Below the pieces are notes generated by a model that saw only the letters and a program-made list of their open reading frames with translations, did no database searches and was not told where the DNA came from. A program made the translations under genes and the position numbers. DNA of 64,000 nt, from positions 2,097,001 to 2,161,000 of the forward strand of contig OZ037835.1 of assembly GCA_964035575.1 (NCBI GenBank), written 5' to 3'. Shown piece by piece: positions 19,575 to 30,360 of the stretch. Every line of letters begins with the position of its first letter. Position 1 is the first letter of the stretch. The stretch comes from Rhynchopus sp. YZ270_cl-10. Lineage: Eukaryota; Euglenozoa; Diplonemea; Diplonemida; Diplonemidae.

Positions 19575-21590
19575 ATGGGGTGTTGCGGCTGGCTCGTTTC
19601 ACTGCGTGTGTTGTCGGGCCTCTTCGCAGCGTTGTGCGTCTGCTGTGGCGGGCTGCTTGCTGGAAGAATCCTTTGGAGCGAAGCACGCGACGCACACGAG
19701 ACGCTAGGAACACATGCACAACGCACACACAACCGCCACATTGCTGACAGCATCGCGCAGACGTTGCACACCGCCACCGCAGCCGCCGCACTGTCACAGC
19801 ACCTACACAACGACAGCACCCCAGAACGCTTCCACTCTGGCCTGCTAGACGCGCACCCACACATCTTTGCCTCAGGCCACTTCCACTCCGGCACCAACGC
19901 TTCCTACTACATCGTACGCAGGAACGAAACGCCGCACAGCACATACATACACGACCACTGCGGGCTGGACGACTGCAGCGCCACAGACGACACAGGGCAC
20001 TACGTTGAGGAGAGACGCGAACAGCTTGTATACCCCGATGGTGTGCAGGGGGTATGGGGCTTGATCGAAAAGGGTCAATGCAGCTTTGTGTCGAAGCTGC
20101 GTGCAGGGGTGTGGGATTATAAGGAAATCCGCTTTGGGACGATGCGTGGTCTTCTGGCAGAAGGGTTGTTGGGTGTGCCTGGTGCGAGGGGGTATTTGCA
20201 GGATGACACCGGGCAAGTGGTGTTGGCGGTGGAGGGGGCACACCAGGGTGGATGTGTGTTCGCAGATCCTGTGTTGCGTGCAGCGTGCGCGGAGGGTGAC
20301 GATGTGTTGCGTGTAGAGGGGGAAGGGTATCGGCGGATGTGCTCCACAGCGTACAACTCCCGTGGGATGGCGTTGTATGTGTGTACGGTTGTGCCGGAGC
20401 GTTGGCATGGTGGTGAAGTGCAGACGGCTGTCGTGGCAACGCTGTGTGCCGCGGGTGTGTTCTGGATGATAGCGTTCGCGGCGGCGGTGCTAGCCACGCG
20501 GCACCTCCTCTGTGTTGCAGATGTGCTGCAGCGGTGTGCTGTGCTGGACGTAGACTCACACCTCCCCACATCTCTGTCGCCCCTCTTTGAGGTAAGGATG
20601 GTACAGCTCAGCACGCAGCTGCTCATCACATCGTTGTCTGCATACCGTGCCTTCGTCCCTGCAGTGGTGCAAACAGGATCAGAAGAGAGTGATGTCAGCA
20701 GTGCGTCGACACAAAGCGGGACGATGACATGCGATGTGCGTCTGGCACGACAGTGTCTGGCGCGGACGAAGGTGGATCTTGCATCATGTAAGGCGACGGT
20801 GCTTGTAGCCCGGGTTGGTGCGGCATCGGAGGCGCAGGATCCGATCTACGTTGCAGAAGGGCACGCAAAGCTGGCGGCCATGATCGACGCCTGCCTCGTC
20901 TCGCCCGCGGAGAGCACGCTCGCCCTCGGCGCCATGATGCTGAGCTTCTCCTGCCGCTCCCACCAGGACCACGCCGTCTCGCTCGCCAAGCAGCTCGAGG
21001 CGCAGCAGGGCGCCGCAAGTCTTGCTGTCCACATCGGCATCGCCTCAGGGCTGGTCTTCTCTGGTGTAATGGGGAGCGCCCGGCAGAAGGGGTTCTCCAT
21101 CCACGGACGGACCGTGAACGAAGCGCACGCACTAAGCCTCTGCCGAGGTGTGGGGTGCGACATTCTGTGCGGCCCTCTGCGGATGAGCAACAGCGAATGG
21201 ATGATGCTTGAGCTGGCCCCTGTGTTCCTTGCTGTACGAGGCGGCGTGGCGTTCACACCTATCGCCACCACCGACACTGCGGGGGACTGGCTTGCGGGGC
21301 ACGACGCAGAAGGACAGACCTCCGCCATCGCGCAGTATACTCGCGCCCTGCACTGTGTGCGCGACGGTGAGGACGCGGAGGCCACGTCGCTCCTGCAGGA
21401 CTGTGTGCAGAGCACCTCCTTCCACAACGAAGCTTCATGTGTCGCAACAGTCCTCCTGGAGCACCTCCTCGGCTGCAACGTGAGGGACAACCCTGAAGAC
21501 GCGACCTACTACCTCTGGAGTGGGCACAAAAGCATGCGGCCCGAATGGAGTGTCTCCGTCAGCAGCACATCCATAGTGTCACGTGTCTAA
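19575..21590 (+). CDS. Receptor-type protein with degenerate class III cyclase domain
   Basis: 671 residues. Residues 8-30 are a signal anchor, followed by a luminal or extracellular domain of about 250 residues with Cys pairs and possible N-glycosylation sites. A second membrane helix lies at about 284-311. A linking segment at about 353-362 (LSAYRAFVPAVV) matches the YRxF-P motif that precedes cyclase domains in the other two cyclase-like genes here. Residues about 385-570 follow the class III cyclase fold: ATVLVARVGAAS, MMLSFSC and HIGIASGLVFSGVMGS, then FSIHGRTVNEAHALS. Both metal-binding Asp positions are lost, as are the Lys and the final Arg; only the Asn survives. It is therefore predicted to be a catalytically dead receptor that may dimerise with an active cyclase. 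Ligand unknown. Confidence 0.72.
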   Translation: MGCCGWLVSLRVLSGLFAALCVCCGGLLAGRILWSEARDAHETLGTHAQRTHNRHIADSIAQTLHTATAAAALSQHLHNDSTPERFHSGLLDAHPHIFASGHFHSGTNASYYIVRRNETPHSTYIHDHCGLDDCSATDDTGHYVEERREQLVYPDGVQGVWGLIEKGQCSFVSKLRAGVWDYKEIRFGTMRGLLAEGLLGVPGARGYLQDDTGQVVLAVEGAHQGGCVFADPVLRAACAEGDDVLRVEGEGYRRMCSTAYNSRGMALYVCTVVPERWHGGEVQTAVVATLCAAGVFWMIAFAAAVLATRHLLCVADVLQRCAVLDVDSHLPTSLSPLFEVRMVQLSTQLLITSLSAYRAFVPAVVQTGSEESDVSSASTQSGTMTCDVRLARQCLARTKVDLASCKATVLVARVGAASEAQDPIYVAEGHAKLAAMIDACLVSPAESTLALGAMMLSFSCRSHQDHAVSLAKQLEAQQGAASLAVHIGIASGLVFSGVMGSARQKGFSIHGRTVNEAHALSLCRGVGCDILCGPLRMSNSEWMMLELAPVFLAVRGGVAFTPIATTDTAGDWLAGHDAEGQTSAIAQYTRALHCVRDGEDAEATSLLQDCVQSTSFHNEASCVATVLLEHLLGCNVRDNPEDATYYLWSGHKSMRPEWSVSVSSTSIVSRV

Positions 21591-22930
21591 GTCAAACAGC
21601 TCAAATGCTGGGGTTGACTGTAGCTAAAAATAAAATCCGAAAGAGAGAGAGAGCTATGATATTGACACCCGTATTTCATGAAACAACTCTCAACAAAAAA
21701 TCCGCACAAAAATATTCGATATTCGAAACTTCGTCATTTTTTTTGTGTGTGCTGTCTGGCACTCCGCATGCAGTGTTTGATTTAACGACAGCCTGTTGTG
21801 TTCTTTGTGGCGTGTTATAGTGGCTGATGTAACAACGCGATGAGACAGGTGTGTTTGAAATCCAATATGAGTATTTCCCCAGCGGTGTGTTTCCCACTGC
21901 ATTTGTGTGCACTTTACAGTCCTCCAAATGTGTTTTGGCGTAAAACAAATAGCTCGCCAAATTGCTCCCAATAAGCCCTAAGTATGCCTATGTGACTATT
22001 TGACACCATGTTTTTTGGGGTGATGACCAAGTGCGGGGAACTAATTGTTCAAATGTGTGTTTTGTATCTGCCGAAAAAAATAGTGGAGATTGCACAACTG
22101 TGGCAAAACACAACCGAGGCAACTACACTACTCCAACAATTTATCAAAAAAAAGGGGGGGAAGTCGGGTTTCCACCTGTCTTCGTCGTTGGCGTTCATTT
22201 CATTTGTACTATTTGTTTCGTGGTCGTACTGCGTGGGAAATGAGTTCGAAAAAAGGCAGCACTTGTCTCTGTTCTGCTTTGTTGTAAAGTGTGATAAAAA
22301 CCTGTGTCTTTTTTTTTGCCCCCCTTTTTCCAGAACAGTTGTGACACCTCCACATTTGTCCATGCTACACCATAACGACGTCACTTCGCGGACTACGATA
22401 TCCTTCTGAACATTTTGAAGCAACACTTTAGTCAGCGTTTCAGGTTCAGATGACCTCTCCACGCAACTTCAATACTGGGCTTATGTTTGCAATGTAGTGG
22501 ATGGGAACGGCGTACTGCACCCGAGAGGGTTTGGAGCTGCGTTGCGTGTAGGTGGGGTCTTAAGGGTGATGGTATTTGTTTTTTACACTGCATGGCGCCA
22601 CACAGAGATTACAATGCTGCAGTTGGAATGTAATAGAAAGTGAATGTACTCGTCGCTTGCACCGAATCCTCCTTAAAAAAAGGAGTCAATACACGGAAGT
22701 ATCAATGGGAATATATCAACATCAAATAGCCACAAACACAGCGCGCACGGTACGCTACATTTTTTTCTTCTAGATTTTACGACCCCACTTTTCTTTCCCT
22801 TCTTTTGACACAGCGAGCCAATGCTCTGCGCGGGGTCGCACGACCACGGGGGGTCATCTACAACCTCCTCAACCCCATTTTTCTTGGGGTGTTCCATGCC
22901 CACCCCGTATCTTAGCGGAAACGCTATCAT
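21591..22930. other. Intergenic, no gene seen
   Basis: Low-complexity sequence. Around 22505-22565 (GTACTGCACCCGAGAGGGTTTGG) it matches the flank at about 3545-3600, so the segmental duplication of the LRR gene extends, with gaps, this far upstream. Confidence 0.4.
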
Positions 22931-23174
22931 CTTTACGGTAAGATTTCAAAACTTAACATGACTTTTCGTTTCCACAAAAGTTATGATTGTCTCCATTCTT
23001 CTCTCCCTGTGTTTTCTTTCATTCCATTATTTTGTCATAAAAATGTCAAAAAATGAAATAGAATAAAACAAAGAATTGCCAATACAAACACCACCCAGTT
23101 AGTTCATAGACAGATGGACTGATCAATGGCTGTGTCTTGCACCACTCCCACAACAGAAAACACACAAAACACGA
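22931..23174 (+). promoter_or_regulatory. Duplicated 5' flank of intact LRR gene
   Basis: Nearly identical to 3661-3908. It ends CCACAACAG + AAAACACACAAAACACGA + ATG. Candidate leader splice acceptor at 23156 or close by. Confidence 0.5.
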
Positions 23175-24503
23175 ATGGAACTCAACATCGAGGGGTTTGG
23201 TGGTCGGACGTACGTCGTCGATGTGGATGTGGATGACACAGCGAAGGACCTGCAGCAGAAGGTGGCAACTGCAGCGGGGTTTGCTGAAGACACCTTTGAC
23301 ATGGACTTCGGAGGGAACGGCGAAGGAGAGGACATCAACATCACAGCGCTGAGTGCTGGCGACACAGTCGTGTTGACGCAGACGCAGAAGCAAGAATCCC
23401 TTGCAGCTCTTCGTGCATTGGGTGAGACTGACCTCACGCCAGAGAGGCTTGCGAGTGTAGAAGACCCCACGGTAGCGAAGTTGTTTCTGCAGGCAGAAGT
23501 TGTAACTGCGATTCCGGACAGGTTCCTCGCAAGCACTAATTTACGTAGCCTTGATCTGAGTGCCCCGTTGGCTGTCACTGCGATTGATGACTGCTTCTTA
23601 TATCAGTGTACGTCACTGGAATCAATCAACCTGTCTGGGTTGCACAACGTCACGACAATAGGTGCGTGCTTCCTGGCGGACTGCACTTCATTGCGCACTT
23701 TTGAGCCATTCAACTTTGCAGGATTGAGCAGTGTCACAAGCCTTGGGGACCACTTCTTGTCAGGTTGCAGGGCGTTAACCTCAATCGACTTTTCAGCATT
23801 GAGGAGTGTCATAATCCTTGGGAACGGCTTCGTATCACGTTGCACGTCATTAACCTCCATCGACTTTGCAGGATTGAGCAGTGTCACAAAACTTGGGTAC
23901 AGCTTCTTGTCAGATTGCACGTCGTTAACCTCCATCAACTTTGCAGGGTTGAGCAGTGTCACGATCCTTGGGAAAGGCTTCTTATCACGTTGTACGTCGT
24001 TAACCTCCATCAACTTTACAGGATTGAGCAGTGTCACAAGCCTTGGGTACAACTTCTTGTCAGATTGCACGTCGTTAACCTCCATCGACTTTGCAGGATT
24101 GGGGAGTGTCACAAACCTTGGGTACAACTTCTTATCAGATTGCACGTCGTTAACCTCCATCAACTTTTCAGGATTAAGCAGTGTCACGATCCTTGGGAAC
24201 GGCTTCTTATCACGTTGCACGTCGTTAACCTCCATCAACTTTGCAGGATTAAGCAGTGTCACGATCCTTGGGAACGGCTTCTTATCACGTTGCACGTCGT
24301 TAACCTCCATCGACTTTTCAGGATTAAGCAGTGTCACGATCCTTGGGAACAGCTTCTTATCAGATTGCACGTCGTTAACCTCCATCGACTTTGCAGGATT
24401 GAGTGGTGTGACACGAATCGAGAACGGCTTTCTTCATGGTTGCATTTTTAAAACACGCAACCGGTATATGGAGTGGTATTCATCAAGGAAGCATGCTGGA
24501 TGA
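23175..24503 (+). CDS. Ubiquitin-like/LRR protein A (intact)
   Basis: 442 residues. Residues 1-72 are a ubiquitin-like fold (MELNIEGFGGRTYVVDVDVDD ... LSAGDTVVLT). Residues 75-120 form a conserved linker shared by all LRR members here: LAALRALGET-LTPERL-VEDP-VAKLFLQAEVVTAIP. Then come about eleven 25-residue BspA-type leucine-rich repeats (FLSDCTSLTSIDFAGLSSVT), close to LRR_5 consensus. The repeats are 75-base units that are almost identical in DNA, including silent sites, which points to recent expansion or homogenisation. The C-terminus (YSSRKHAG) has no CaaX box. No signal peptide, so probably intracellular. BspA-type LRRs serve as binding surfaces; the partner is unknown. It is the intact counterpart of the pseudogene at 3909. 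Confidence 0.88.
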   Translation: MELNIEGFGGRTYVVDVDVDDTAKDLQQKVATAAGFAEDTFDMDFGGNGEGEDINITALSAGDTVVLTQTQKQESLAALRALGETDLTPERLASVEDPTVAKLFLQAEVVTAIPDRFLASTNLRSLDLSAPLAVTAIDDCFLYQCTSLESINLSGLHNVTTIGACFLADCTSLRTFEPFNFAGLSSVTSLGDHFLSGCRALTSIDFSALRSVIILGNGFVSRCTSLTSIDFAGLSSVTKLGYSFLSDCTSLTSINFAGLSSVTILGKGFLSRCTSLTSINFTGLSSVTSLGYNFLSDCTSLTSIDFAGLGSVTNLGYNFLSDCTSLTSINFSGLSSVTILGNGFLSRCTSLTSINFAGLSSVTILGNGFLSRCTSLTSIDFSGLSSVTILGNSFLSDCTSLTSIDFAGLSGVTRIENGFLHGCIFKTRNRYMEWYSSRKHAG

Positions 24504-25077
24504 GCTGCGAAGTGGAGCACACTGCGATGCATCGTGGTAGTGTACAGCACAAAGAGTGTTCTATGAAGATTCACTTCGGCAGAAGCTCGTCGGTGAATTT
24601 ATTGTCATTGCCGTGCATCGTACTTCTTTTTTATGATTACATTTAATGCTAAGGAAATTGAACACCGTACCCTACTCCCATCCTTTTTCCATTTTTCTAA
24701 TCCGGGGCGGGTTGGAGTAGAGCCACACTTCACCCACAGGTCGAGGTGTGTGCGTTTCACCATAGCCTCTCCCTTTTTATCTTTATTGTTTTTATTGTTT
24801 GAGGGGGTGGGGGAAAAAGATAAAAAGGAAAAGTAGGGTGCGGTTTCCATTTCCACTGCGTGGGTTTCATTTGTGCGCTCTTTTAGTGCCCTCACTGTAG
24901 GGGCTTAACCGAAACGTTTCCTGTGTTTGTGTATTTTCTCAGGACATTTTGTGTGCAATATTAATGAAAACAAACAAAGCAGCTATGGTCTTTTTAACAT
25001 GGGTGTGTGTTGAATTAAAAGCAGTTGTGTCGAAGTGCGAGGACGGTTTTATTATTTTATTAGGACAAATACTTTGT
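24504..25077. other. Intergenic, no gene seen
   Basis: The sequence at 24700-24840 (GAGCCACACTTCACC ... CACAACCTCTCCC-like) resembles 49030-49100 (GAGCCACATGTCACC ... CACAACCTCTCCC), a further dispersed module lying downstream of genes. No coding signal. Confidence 0.4.
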
Positions 25078-25136
25078 GCGTATGACGTGGGTACCGTACC
25101 AACTAAACAAGACATGAAAGGGGTTTTTATTATTTT
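25078..25136 (+). repeat. Dispersed GTACCAACTAAACAA repeat, copy 2
   Basis: Matches 18127-18180 and 39520-39575 with only a few differences. Confidence 0.65.
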
Positions 25137-25705
25137 TTCTGAACTTTTTGAGACAAGACTCGTCTTTCTTACTCTCCTTTCGAGGTGACTCAGCGAGACA
25201 ATGAACTGAAAGTAATCACAAACGTGCGCATGTGTTAGCACTCTCTTCGTGGGGAGGTTTTTTCTCCTCCGTATATTTTGTGTTATTATTGACTCAGCGT
25301 TATTTCAATGCAATGCTTTCACCAAGGGGTTTTCAAACCAAAAGAACTGTTTTCTTTACCTGAAGTACGGACAAGGATGGATGCGATCAAACAAACAACA
25401 AACAACGAATAAATAAAGAAGGGGGTGTTTCTATTTTTTTAGCAGGAATTTAAGCCCAGGCATGCTCTTGAAGCATTTTTAGTGTACGGGCAGGGTGTTG
25501 TGTTGATTTCCCTTTGGGTACCCGCCGTTCAAAAGCCGGCCTTTAAACAAGGCTGGGGCATAAAGAGGTTGCGTGATTCGATACGTTCCACCCTTTGCAT
25601 GACCTAGACGAGATGTGTATTTAGCACGTTTCAACTACTCTTTTGTTGCGTATTGGTTCCCTGCCCCACCCGAAACACCTGCACAAAACAGAGAGACACA
25701 AAACC

Positions 25706-26629
25706 ATGGAAATATGCGTGAAGAGCTTTGACGGAGAGAAGTACACAGTTGAGGTGGGTGTGGATGATACAACTGCGGACATACGGCGGAAGGTGGCGTC
25801 TGCAGCAGAGTTGTGCGAAGACGGCTTTGCCATGAGCTTTGGAGGGAAGCTGCTTGCCGAAGGAGACGACACGACGCAGTTGAGTGCTGGGGACACGATT
25901 GTGCTGACGAAAACGAAGTCGCAGAATGCCATTGCAGCTCTACGTGACTTGGGCGAGACAACACTGACGACAGAGAGGTTCGAACGTCTGAGAGATCCCA
26001 AGCTGGTTCATTTGTTTCTGCAGGCAGAAGTTGTTACTGAGATCCCCAATTCATTCTTGTACAATGGCACGTTCGAAGAAGTTGATCTCAGCGACGCATC
26101 AGTTGTGACTACAATAGGAAAAAGCTTCCTCTGTAGCTGCACCTCATTGCACACTGCTGACGTGTCTGGGTGGAGCAACGTGCGGCACACGGGGAACTTA
26201 CTTCTCTGCAACTGCACTTCGTTGACCACACTTGACATTTCTGGGTGGAACAATGTGACACACATTGGGGAGAGCTTCCTCTGCAACTGTTTCTCATTGC
26301 GCACTGTTGACTTGTCTGGCTGGAACAATGTGACGCACATTGGGATCTCTTTCCTGAGCCACTGCAATTCGTTGGCATCGCTGGACATTTCTGGGTGGAG
26401 CAACGTGACGCACATTGAGAACCATTTCCTGCGCAACTGCACCTCATTAACAACACTTGACTTGTCTGGGTGGGTGAGTGTGACGCACATTCTTGGCACA
26501 AACTTCTTAAGCAATGTACCTGCAAGCAGCATCAACGCCACCGGATCTAGTTTGATGTCAGAATGTGTGTCAGCACATGTCCGTGACCGTGACTGTGACC
26601 TCAAACGCCGTAAATGTGTGTGCATGTGA
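25706..26629 (+). CDS. Ubiquitin-like/LRR protein B with CVCM CaaX box
   Basis: 307 residues from the ATG at 25706; upstream sequence reads CACCTGCACAAAACAG/AGAGACACAAAACC. Residues 1-75 are the ubiquitin-like fold (MEICVKSFDGEKY ... LSAGDTIVLTKTK). Residues 78-125 are the shared linker (IAALRDLGET ... FLQAEVVTEIP). Seven 25-residue LRRs follow, with a WSNVTHI variant in place of the usual LSSVTSL. The tail is basic (KRRK) and ends CVCM, a good CaaX farnesylation signal with an adjacent polybasic stretch. I infer a membrane-anchored adaptor. Membrane-anchored ubiquitin-fold (MUB) proteins also pair a ubiquitin fold with CaaX, but they lack an LRR in between. Confidence 0.85.
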   Translation: MEICVKSFDGEKYTVEVGVDDTTADIRRKVASAAELCEDGFAMSFGGKLLAEGDDTTQLSAGDTIVLTKTKSQNAIAALRDLGETTLTTERFERLRDPKLVHLFLQAEVVTEIPNSFLYNGTFEEVDLSDASVVTTIGKSFLCSCTSLHTADVSGWSNVRHTGNLLLCNCTSLTTLDISGWNNVTHIGESFLCNCFSLRTVDLSGWNNVTHIGISFLSHCNSLASLDISGWSNVTHIENHFLRNCTSLTTLDLSGWVSVTHILGTNFLSNVPASSINATGSSLMSECVSAHVRDRDCDLKRRKCVCM

Positions 26630-27343
26630 GACACAACTCTTGTGTAGACACCCCCTCGCGTTTGGAGCCACCCCGATGTGCAAGATCATTCTCTCTCACT
26701 TCTGGTAGTCGTATATGGGCTTAGGTGTATTGCGCATTGCGTTTTTTCTTTTTAGTGAACACATAGTTTTTGACAAAATACTCGAGACCCTCGTGAAAAG
26801 TAGTGGAAGCGAACACCAAACAACCTTTATTTTCTCCTCCCCGTTTATAGTTTTTTGAGTAACGAGTCTCTCGAGCATTTTTGTCTGTTGTACTTCTTGC
26901 CCTGTGTCATGAGAAATGTGCTTTTTATTTTCCAACTCTCTCGCTATTGTTTTTGATATCTTTAGCTTTTATTGTTTTCATCAACCGTGAGATCCTAACT
27001 AGCGGGATTTCTCCATTTTCCGCTTTTATTGCTGGGCGGATGGAGATTCACGGAGAGAAGAGAAAAGGAGATCTAGGGAAGGATCAGTGTACCTGGTGGT
27101 TGATATCACCTTTGTCTTACGGGAAAGGGTGTCGTTTTTATTTTCCCCCGTGTGTGCGTTTCATCACAACCTCTTCCATGGGTTTTATCGTGTGATGAGT
27201 GTTAAGTTTCTATTTCCCCCCATTTTTTCCCAATCCCAGTTGTGCATTAAAAAAAACTAAAAAACAACAATAATTGAGTTCCGTTGACTCCCCATTACAA
27301 AGTGTTGCAATTTACGGGTTATAAAAATAGAGAGCAGCGGGCT
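26630..27343. other. Intergenic with dispersed repeat at 26790-26885
   Basis: 26790-26885 is a copy of the CTCTCGAGCATTTT family. The remainder shows no domain-bearing frame. Confidence 0.45.
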
Positions 27344-27806
27344 ATGGCACAAATGAGTATAAAGGTACTAGACCGCTTATCAAAGGTTAATGCTCTGGAG
27401 TACGGGCACATAAGGCCCAAGGAGAAGATGTCTGTTCAGGAGGATGAGCCCAATACTGTGCTTGAGGAAAAGAAGGTTGAAGGAGATACTGTGGAGGAGG
27501 TTGCTATCTCGTGGAAGACACTGGTTACCCACTGGGTACCAAGGAGATCACGTGAAGATAGACAGATTCTGCCAGAAACACGGCATGTCCAGCTGCAAGA
27601 ACAAGTGCACGTTACCGGAGAAGTGCTGCAGCAAAAAGCACCATGACGGAAGCTGCTTGGGGTGGGGGGGTAGTAACGGCAAGGCTATACACAATGAGGT
27701 GAAAAGAATAGTGAGTAGGTTCAAGAGGGGACAGTTGGGCCGCGATGTAGTTCTACGGGAAATCCTACAAAGCTCGTGGGTACCCAAGAGGAGTAAAACA
27801 GAGTGA
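27344..27806 (+). other. Possible coding remnant with Cys/His finger
   Basis: Two overlapping plus-strand frames look partly coding. One (27344-27646) reads MAQMSIKVLDRLSKV and includes many acidic and basic residues. The other, up to 27806, contains FCQKHGMSSC-KNKCTLPEKCCSKKHHDG. This motif resembles the tandem Cys/His modules in the tail of the LINE at 4.1-6.6 kb (CTKHRLSRCGNC ... LEHCCRRHHD). Neither frame alone gives a convincing gene, and no start or splice model was satisfactory. It could be a relic of an unidentified mobile element or part of a spliced gene. Confidence 0.3.
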
Positions 27807-27911
27807 GATGCAGATAGGTGACCCACCTGTGTCGCACAACCAGTATAGCTACAAGCTCTCTGGAATCAGCTAAAAACACTATTAATTTCTCTTCACGGCT
27901 CCATATTATGC

Positions 27912-28782
27912 ATATCATACATGGTTCTCCGTATACTTTTTCATATTTTGCACTCAGAAATGTGGGATGCATATTTTTGATCGTCCGACCCCGCAATTGA
28001 ACGTTTCGAAACGGCCGGATCCAAAGAAATAAAAAATCCAGAAAAAAAATTTTTTTTTTCAAAAAAAAAATATCAAGACGAGCGTATTTCTGTTTTGGCT
28101 CTCGGTGAGGTGGGTGTGTGACATGTAATTTTTTCCCCCTGAAAACCAGCGGCAGTGAATTTCCGAGCTCCCCGCTTTTCACCATAAAAAAAATCGACCA
28201 CTTTCGTGGAGTAGAAGTCAATTTAAAGTCTTTTAAGGTCTTTATGCAGTAACGTATAGGGATTTCAGTGCATAAAAGGGGGTCGGCTCCACCAAAAGTT
28301 GCGTACTGTGGAGTGTGTTTCCGGGATAAAAAATGTGTCCGAATTGAAAGATTTGTAAAAAATAAATCCAAGGAAACAAAAACCGAAAACTTTATCCAAA
28401 TTCTTAAGGAAGTCCTTAAGAAACCTACATAGAAATGTTCCCAAAGGGGGTACCACAGCCAAAAATCACCTAACCAGCCACAGAGGCATAAAAAAAATCG
28501 TGCGACCCCGGAATTGAACGTTTTCGTAACCGATCTTTCCAAATAAATAAAAATCGAAAAAAAATTCGGGGAAAATTTTTTATAAAAACCATGCGTCTAC
28601 GGACAGTTCCATTTACGACTCAAGTCGTGAATTGTTGACCCCCGAAAATGGGCGGCAGTGAATTTCCGGATCGATCTGAAAAAATTCCGGGGTCGCACGA
28701 TTTTTTTGGCGGATTTTTTATCACTTTAAAGTGGCTCCAAAAACAGGCTTTTCTATACGGAGAACCATGGAATGTATGATAT
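27912..28782. repeat. Foldback element, about 870 bases
   Basis: The left arm ATATCATACATGGTTCTCCG (27912 on) is inverted at 28754-28782, with three extra bases in the right arm. Inner segments are also repeated: GACCCCGCAATTGAACGTTT near 27990 and GACCCCGGAATTGAACGTTT near 28505 are direct copies, and an inverted CGGGGTCGCACGA lies near 28690. No transposase is visible; possibly a non-autonomous DNA element. Confidence 0.5.
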
Positions 28783-29354
28783 ATGGAATGTAACATCATT
28801 AACCAAGACGAAAAGCCTGGAAGGCGTCGTCATATTAGTCTCCATCTAGGCGCAAAGAAACTGTGTCGAAGAACGAGCAGAAAACAAAAAACAAGATCCT
28901 ACCCCTAAACCAAACAACCCCTCCTATGTTTTCTTGGATCACTGCAGATCGTGTGTAGCTGTGTTTCATTTCAAAAATGTGTGAGTTGTGCGTGGGAAAC
29001 ATTCAAACAATGAGTAGCCCCCCCCATTTTTTTTTGTTTTCCACCAATTTTTTACCCTACCTGAAGTCTTCAAGAAGGGGTTTTGTGAATCAACAAGAGT
29101 GCGTATGTTAACATCGCGCAGCGTAGAAAACGACACAATGTCGATCAGTACCAACCCTCCTGTCAACGCTGCCCATTACAGTCGTCTAGCGTCTGCAGGT
29201 GAGGAGGCTGTCCTCTCAACCCGCAAAGAAGATGTGTGTGCAGGAGCTGCTCAAAAAAAAGGGCAAGCGAGAACACCGTTTTTCTGTTTGCTAATGTGCT
29301 GTTCTTCACCCCCCACACACCAAGAAACAGAGATACACAAACAACAACAGCAAA
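28783..29354. other. Intergenic, leader of next LRR gene
   Basis: No gene. The last bases are CACACACCAAGAAACAG/AGATACACAAACAACAACAGCAAA before the ATG, with two candidate CAG acceptors. Confidence 0.4.
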
Positions 29355-30356
29355 ATGGAACTGACGGTTCGTACCTTTGGCAATAGGCAGTATGCGATTG
29401 AGGTGGGTGAGGATGACACAACGGAGAAGTTGCGGGAGAAGGTGGCGTCTGCAACGGGGTTGTGCGAAGACGACTTTCACATGGAGTTTGGAGGGAAGGA
29501 AGTGGAGGACATCACGCAGCTGAGTGCTGGAGACACAGTTGTGCTCACGGAGGCGAAGGCGAAGAAGCACGAAGCCATTGCAGCACTTCACGCATTGGGT
29601 GAGAGAGACATCACAGCAGCAAGGTTGAAGGTGGTGAGGGATGCGGAGGTGGCCACCTTGCTGCTGCAGGCAGAAGTTGCGACTGCGATTCCTGACCACT
29701 TCTTCCAATCCAGTGCAGTCACGTCCATTGATTTCAGCAACGTATCTGTTGTGGATGTGATTGGGAAGGGCTTCCTCTGGCACTGCACGTCTTTGACCGC
29801 AGTGGACCTGAGCGGCTTGTCCGGACTCACCAGGATTGAGGATTGTTTTCTATTTTCGTGTTCAGCTTTGACGACAGTGAATCTCACTGGCTTGCGTGCA
29901 GTCACCACAATTGGTGCACATTTTATGTATAGGTGCACTGCTTTGACTACAGCCGACTTCAGCAGCTTACGGTCAGTCACCACAATAGGTGAATACTGCC
30001 TAGCTCATTGCACAGCACTGACTGCAGTTTACCTGAGCGGCTTGTCTGCACTCACCAGGATTGAGGAAGGTTTCTTATATTCGTGTCCAGCGTTGACGAC
30101 AGTGAATCTCACTGGCTTGCGTGCAGTTACCACAATGGGGCCCGACTTCATGTTTCAATGCACAAATTTGAAGACTGTGCGTGGACTGGGCACGTGTAGC
30201 TACGTACTGCGGTACCATGTGGCTTGTCATCGAGCACGGCTTTTAGTGAGAGGTGTTGATTGGACGCCTTGGGTCGCTTCTTTGCTTTTTGTGTGTTCTG
30301 TGTACTGCACACACAATGCAGTGAAAGGGTACCTATATGTTAGCAGCCTTGACTAA
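29355..30356 (+). CDS. Ubiquitin-like/LRR protein C
   Basis: 333 residues. Residues 1-72 are the ubiquitin-like fold (MELTVRTFGNRQYAIEVGEDD ... LSAGDTVVLTEAK). The linker IAALHALGERDITAARL ... LLQAEVATAIP follows, then seven LRRs of the LTAVDLSGLSGLTRIEDCFL and LTTVNLTGLRAVTTIGAHF types. The C-terminal 45 residues (RLLVRGVDWTPWVASLLFVCSVYC ... YVSSLD) do not resemble relatives, include a short hydrophobic patch, and lack a CaaX box. The stop codon lies only four bases before the left end of the inverted-repeat element at 30361, so insertion may have altered the 3' UTR or even the original C-terminus. Confidence 0.82.
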   Translation: MELTVRTFGNRQYAIEVGEDDTTEKLREKVASATGLCEDDFHMEFGGKEVEDITQLSAGDTVVLTEAKAKKHEAIAALHALGERDITAARLKVVRDAEVATLLLQAEVATAIPDHFFQSSAVTSIDFSNVSVVDVIGKGFLWHCTSLTAVDLSGLSGLTRIEDCFLFSCSALTTVNLTGLRAVTTIGAHFMYRCTALTTADFSSLRSVTTIGEYCLAHCTALTAVYLSGLSALTRIEEGFLYSCPALTTVNLTGLRAVTTMGPDFMFQCTNLKTVRGLGTCSYVLRYHVACHRARLLVRGVDWTPWVASLLFVCSVYCTHNAVKGYLYVSSLD

Positions 30357-30360
30357 CATT

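Noticed and set aside
23603-24451. Long antisense and alternate-frame ORFs over the LRR array
   Set aside because: A 75-base unit without stops in these phases keeps them open. Only the LRR frame shows a domain and a start.
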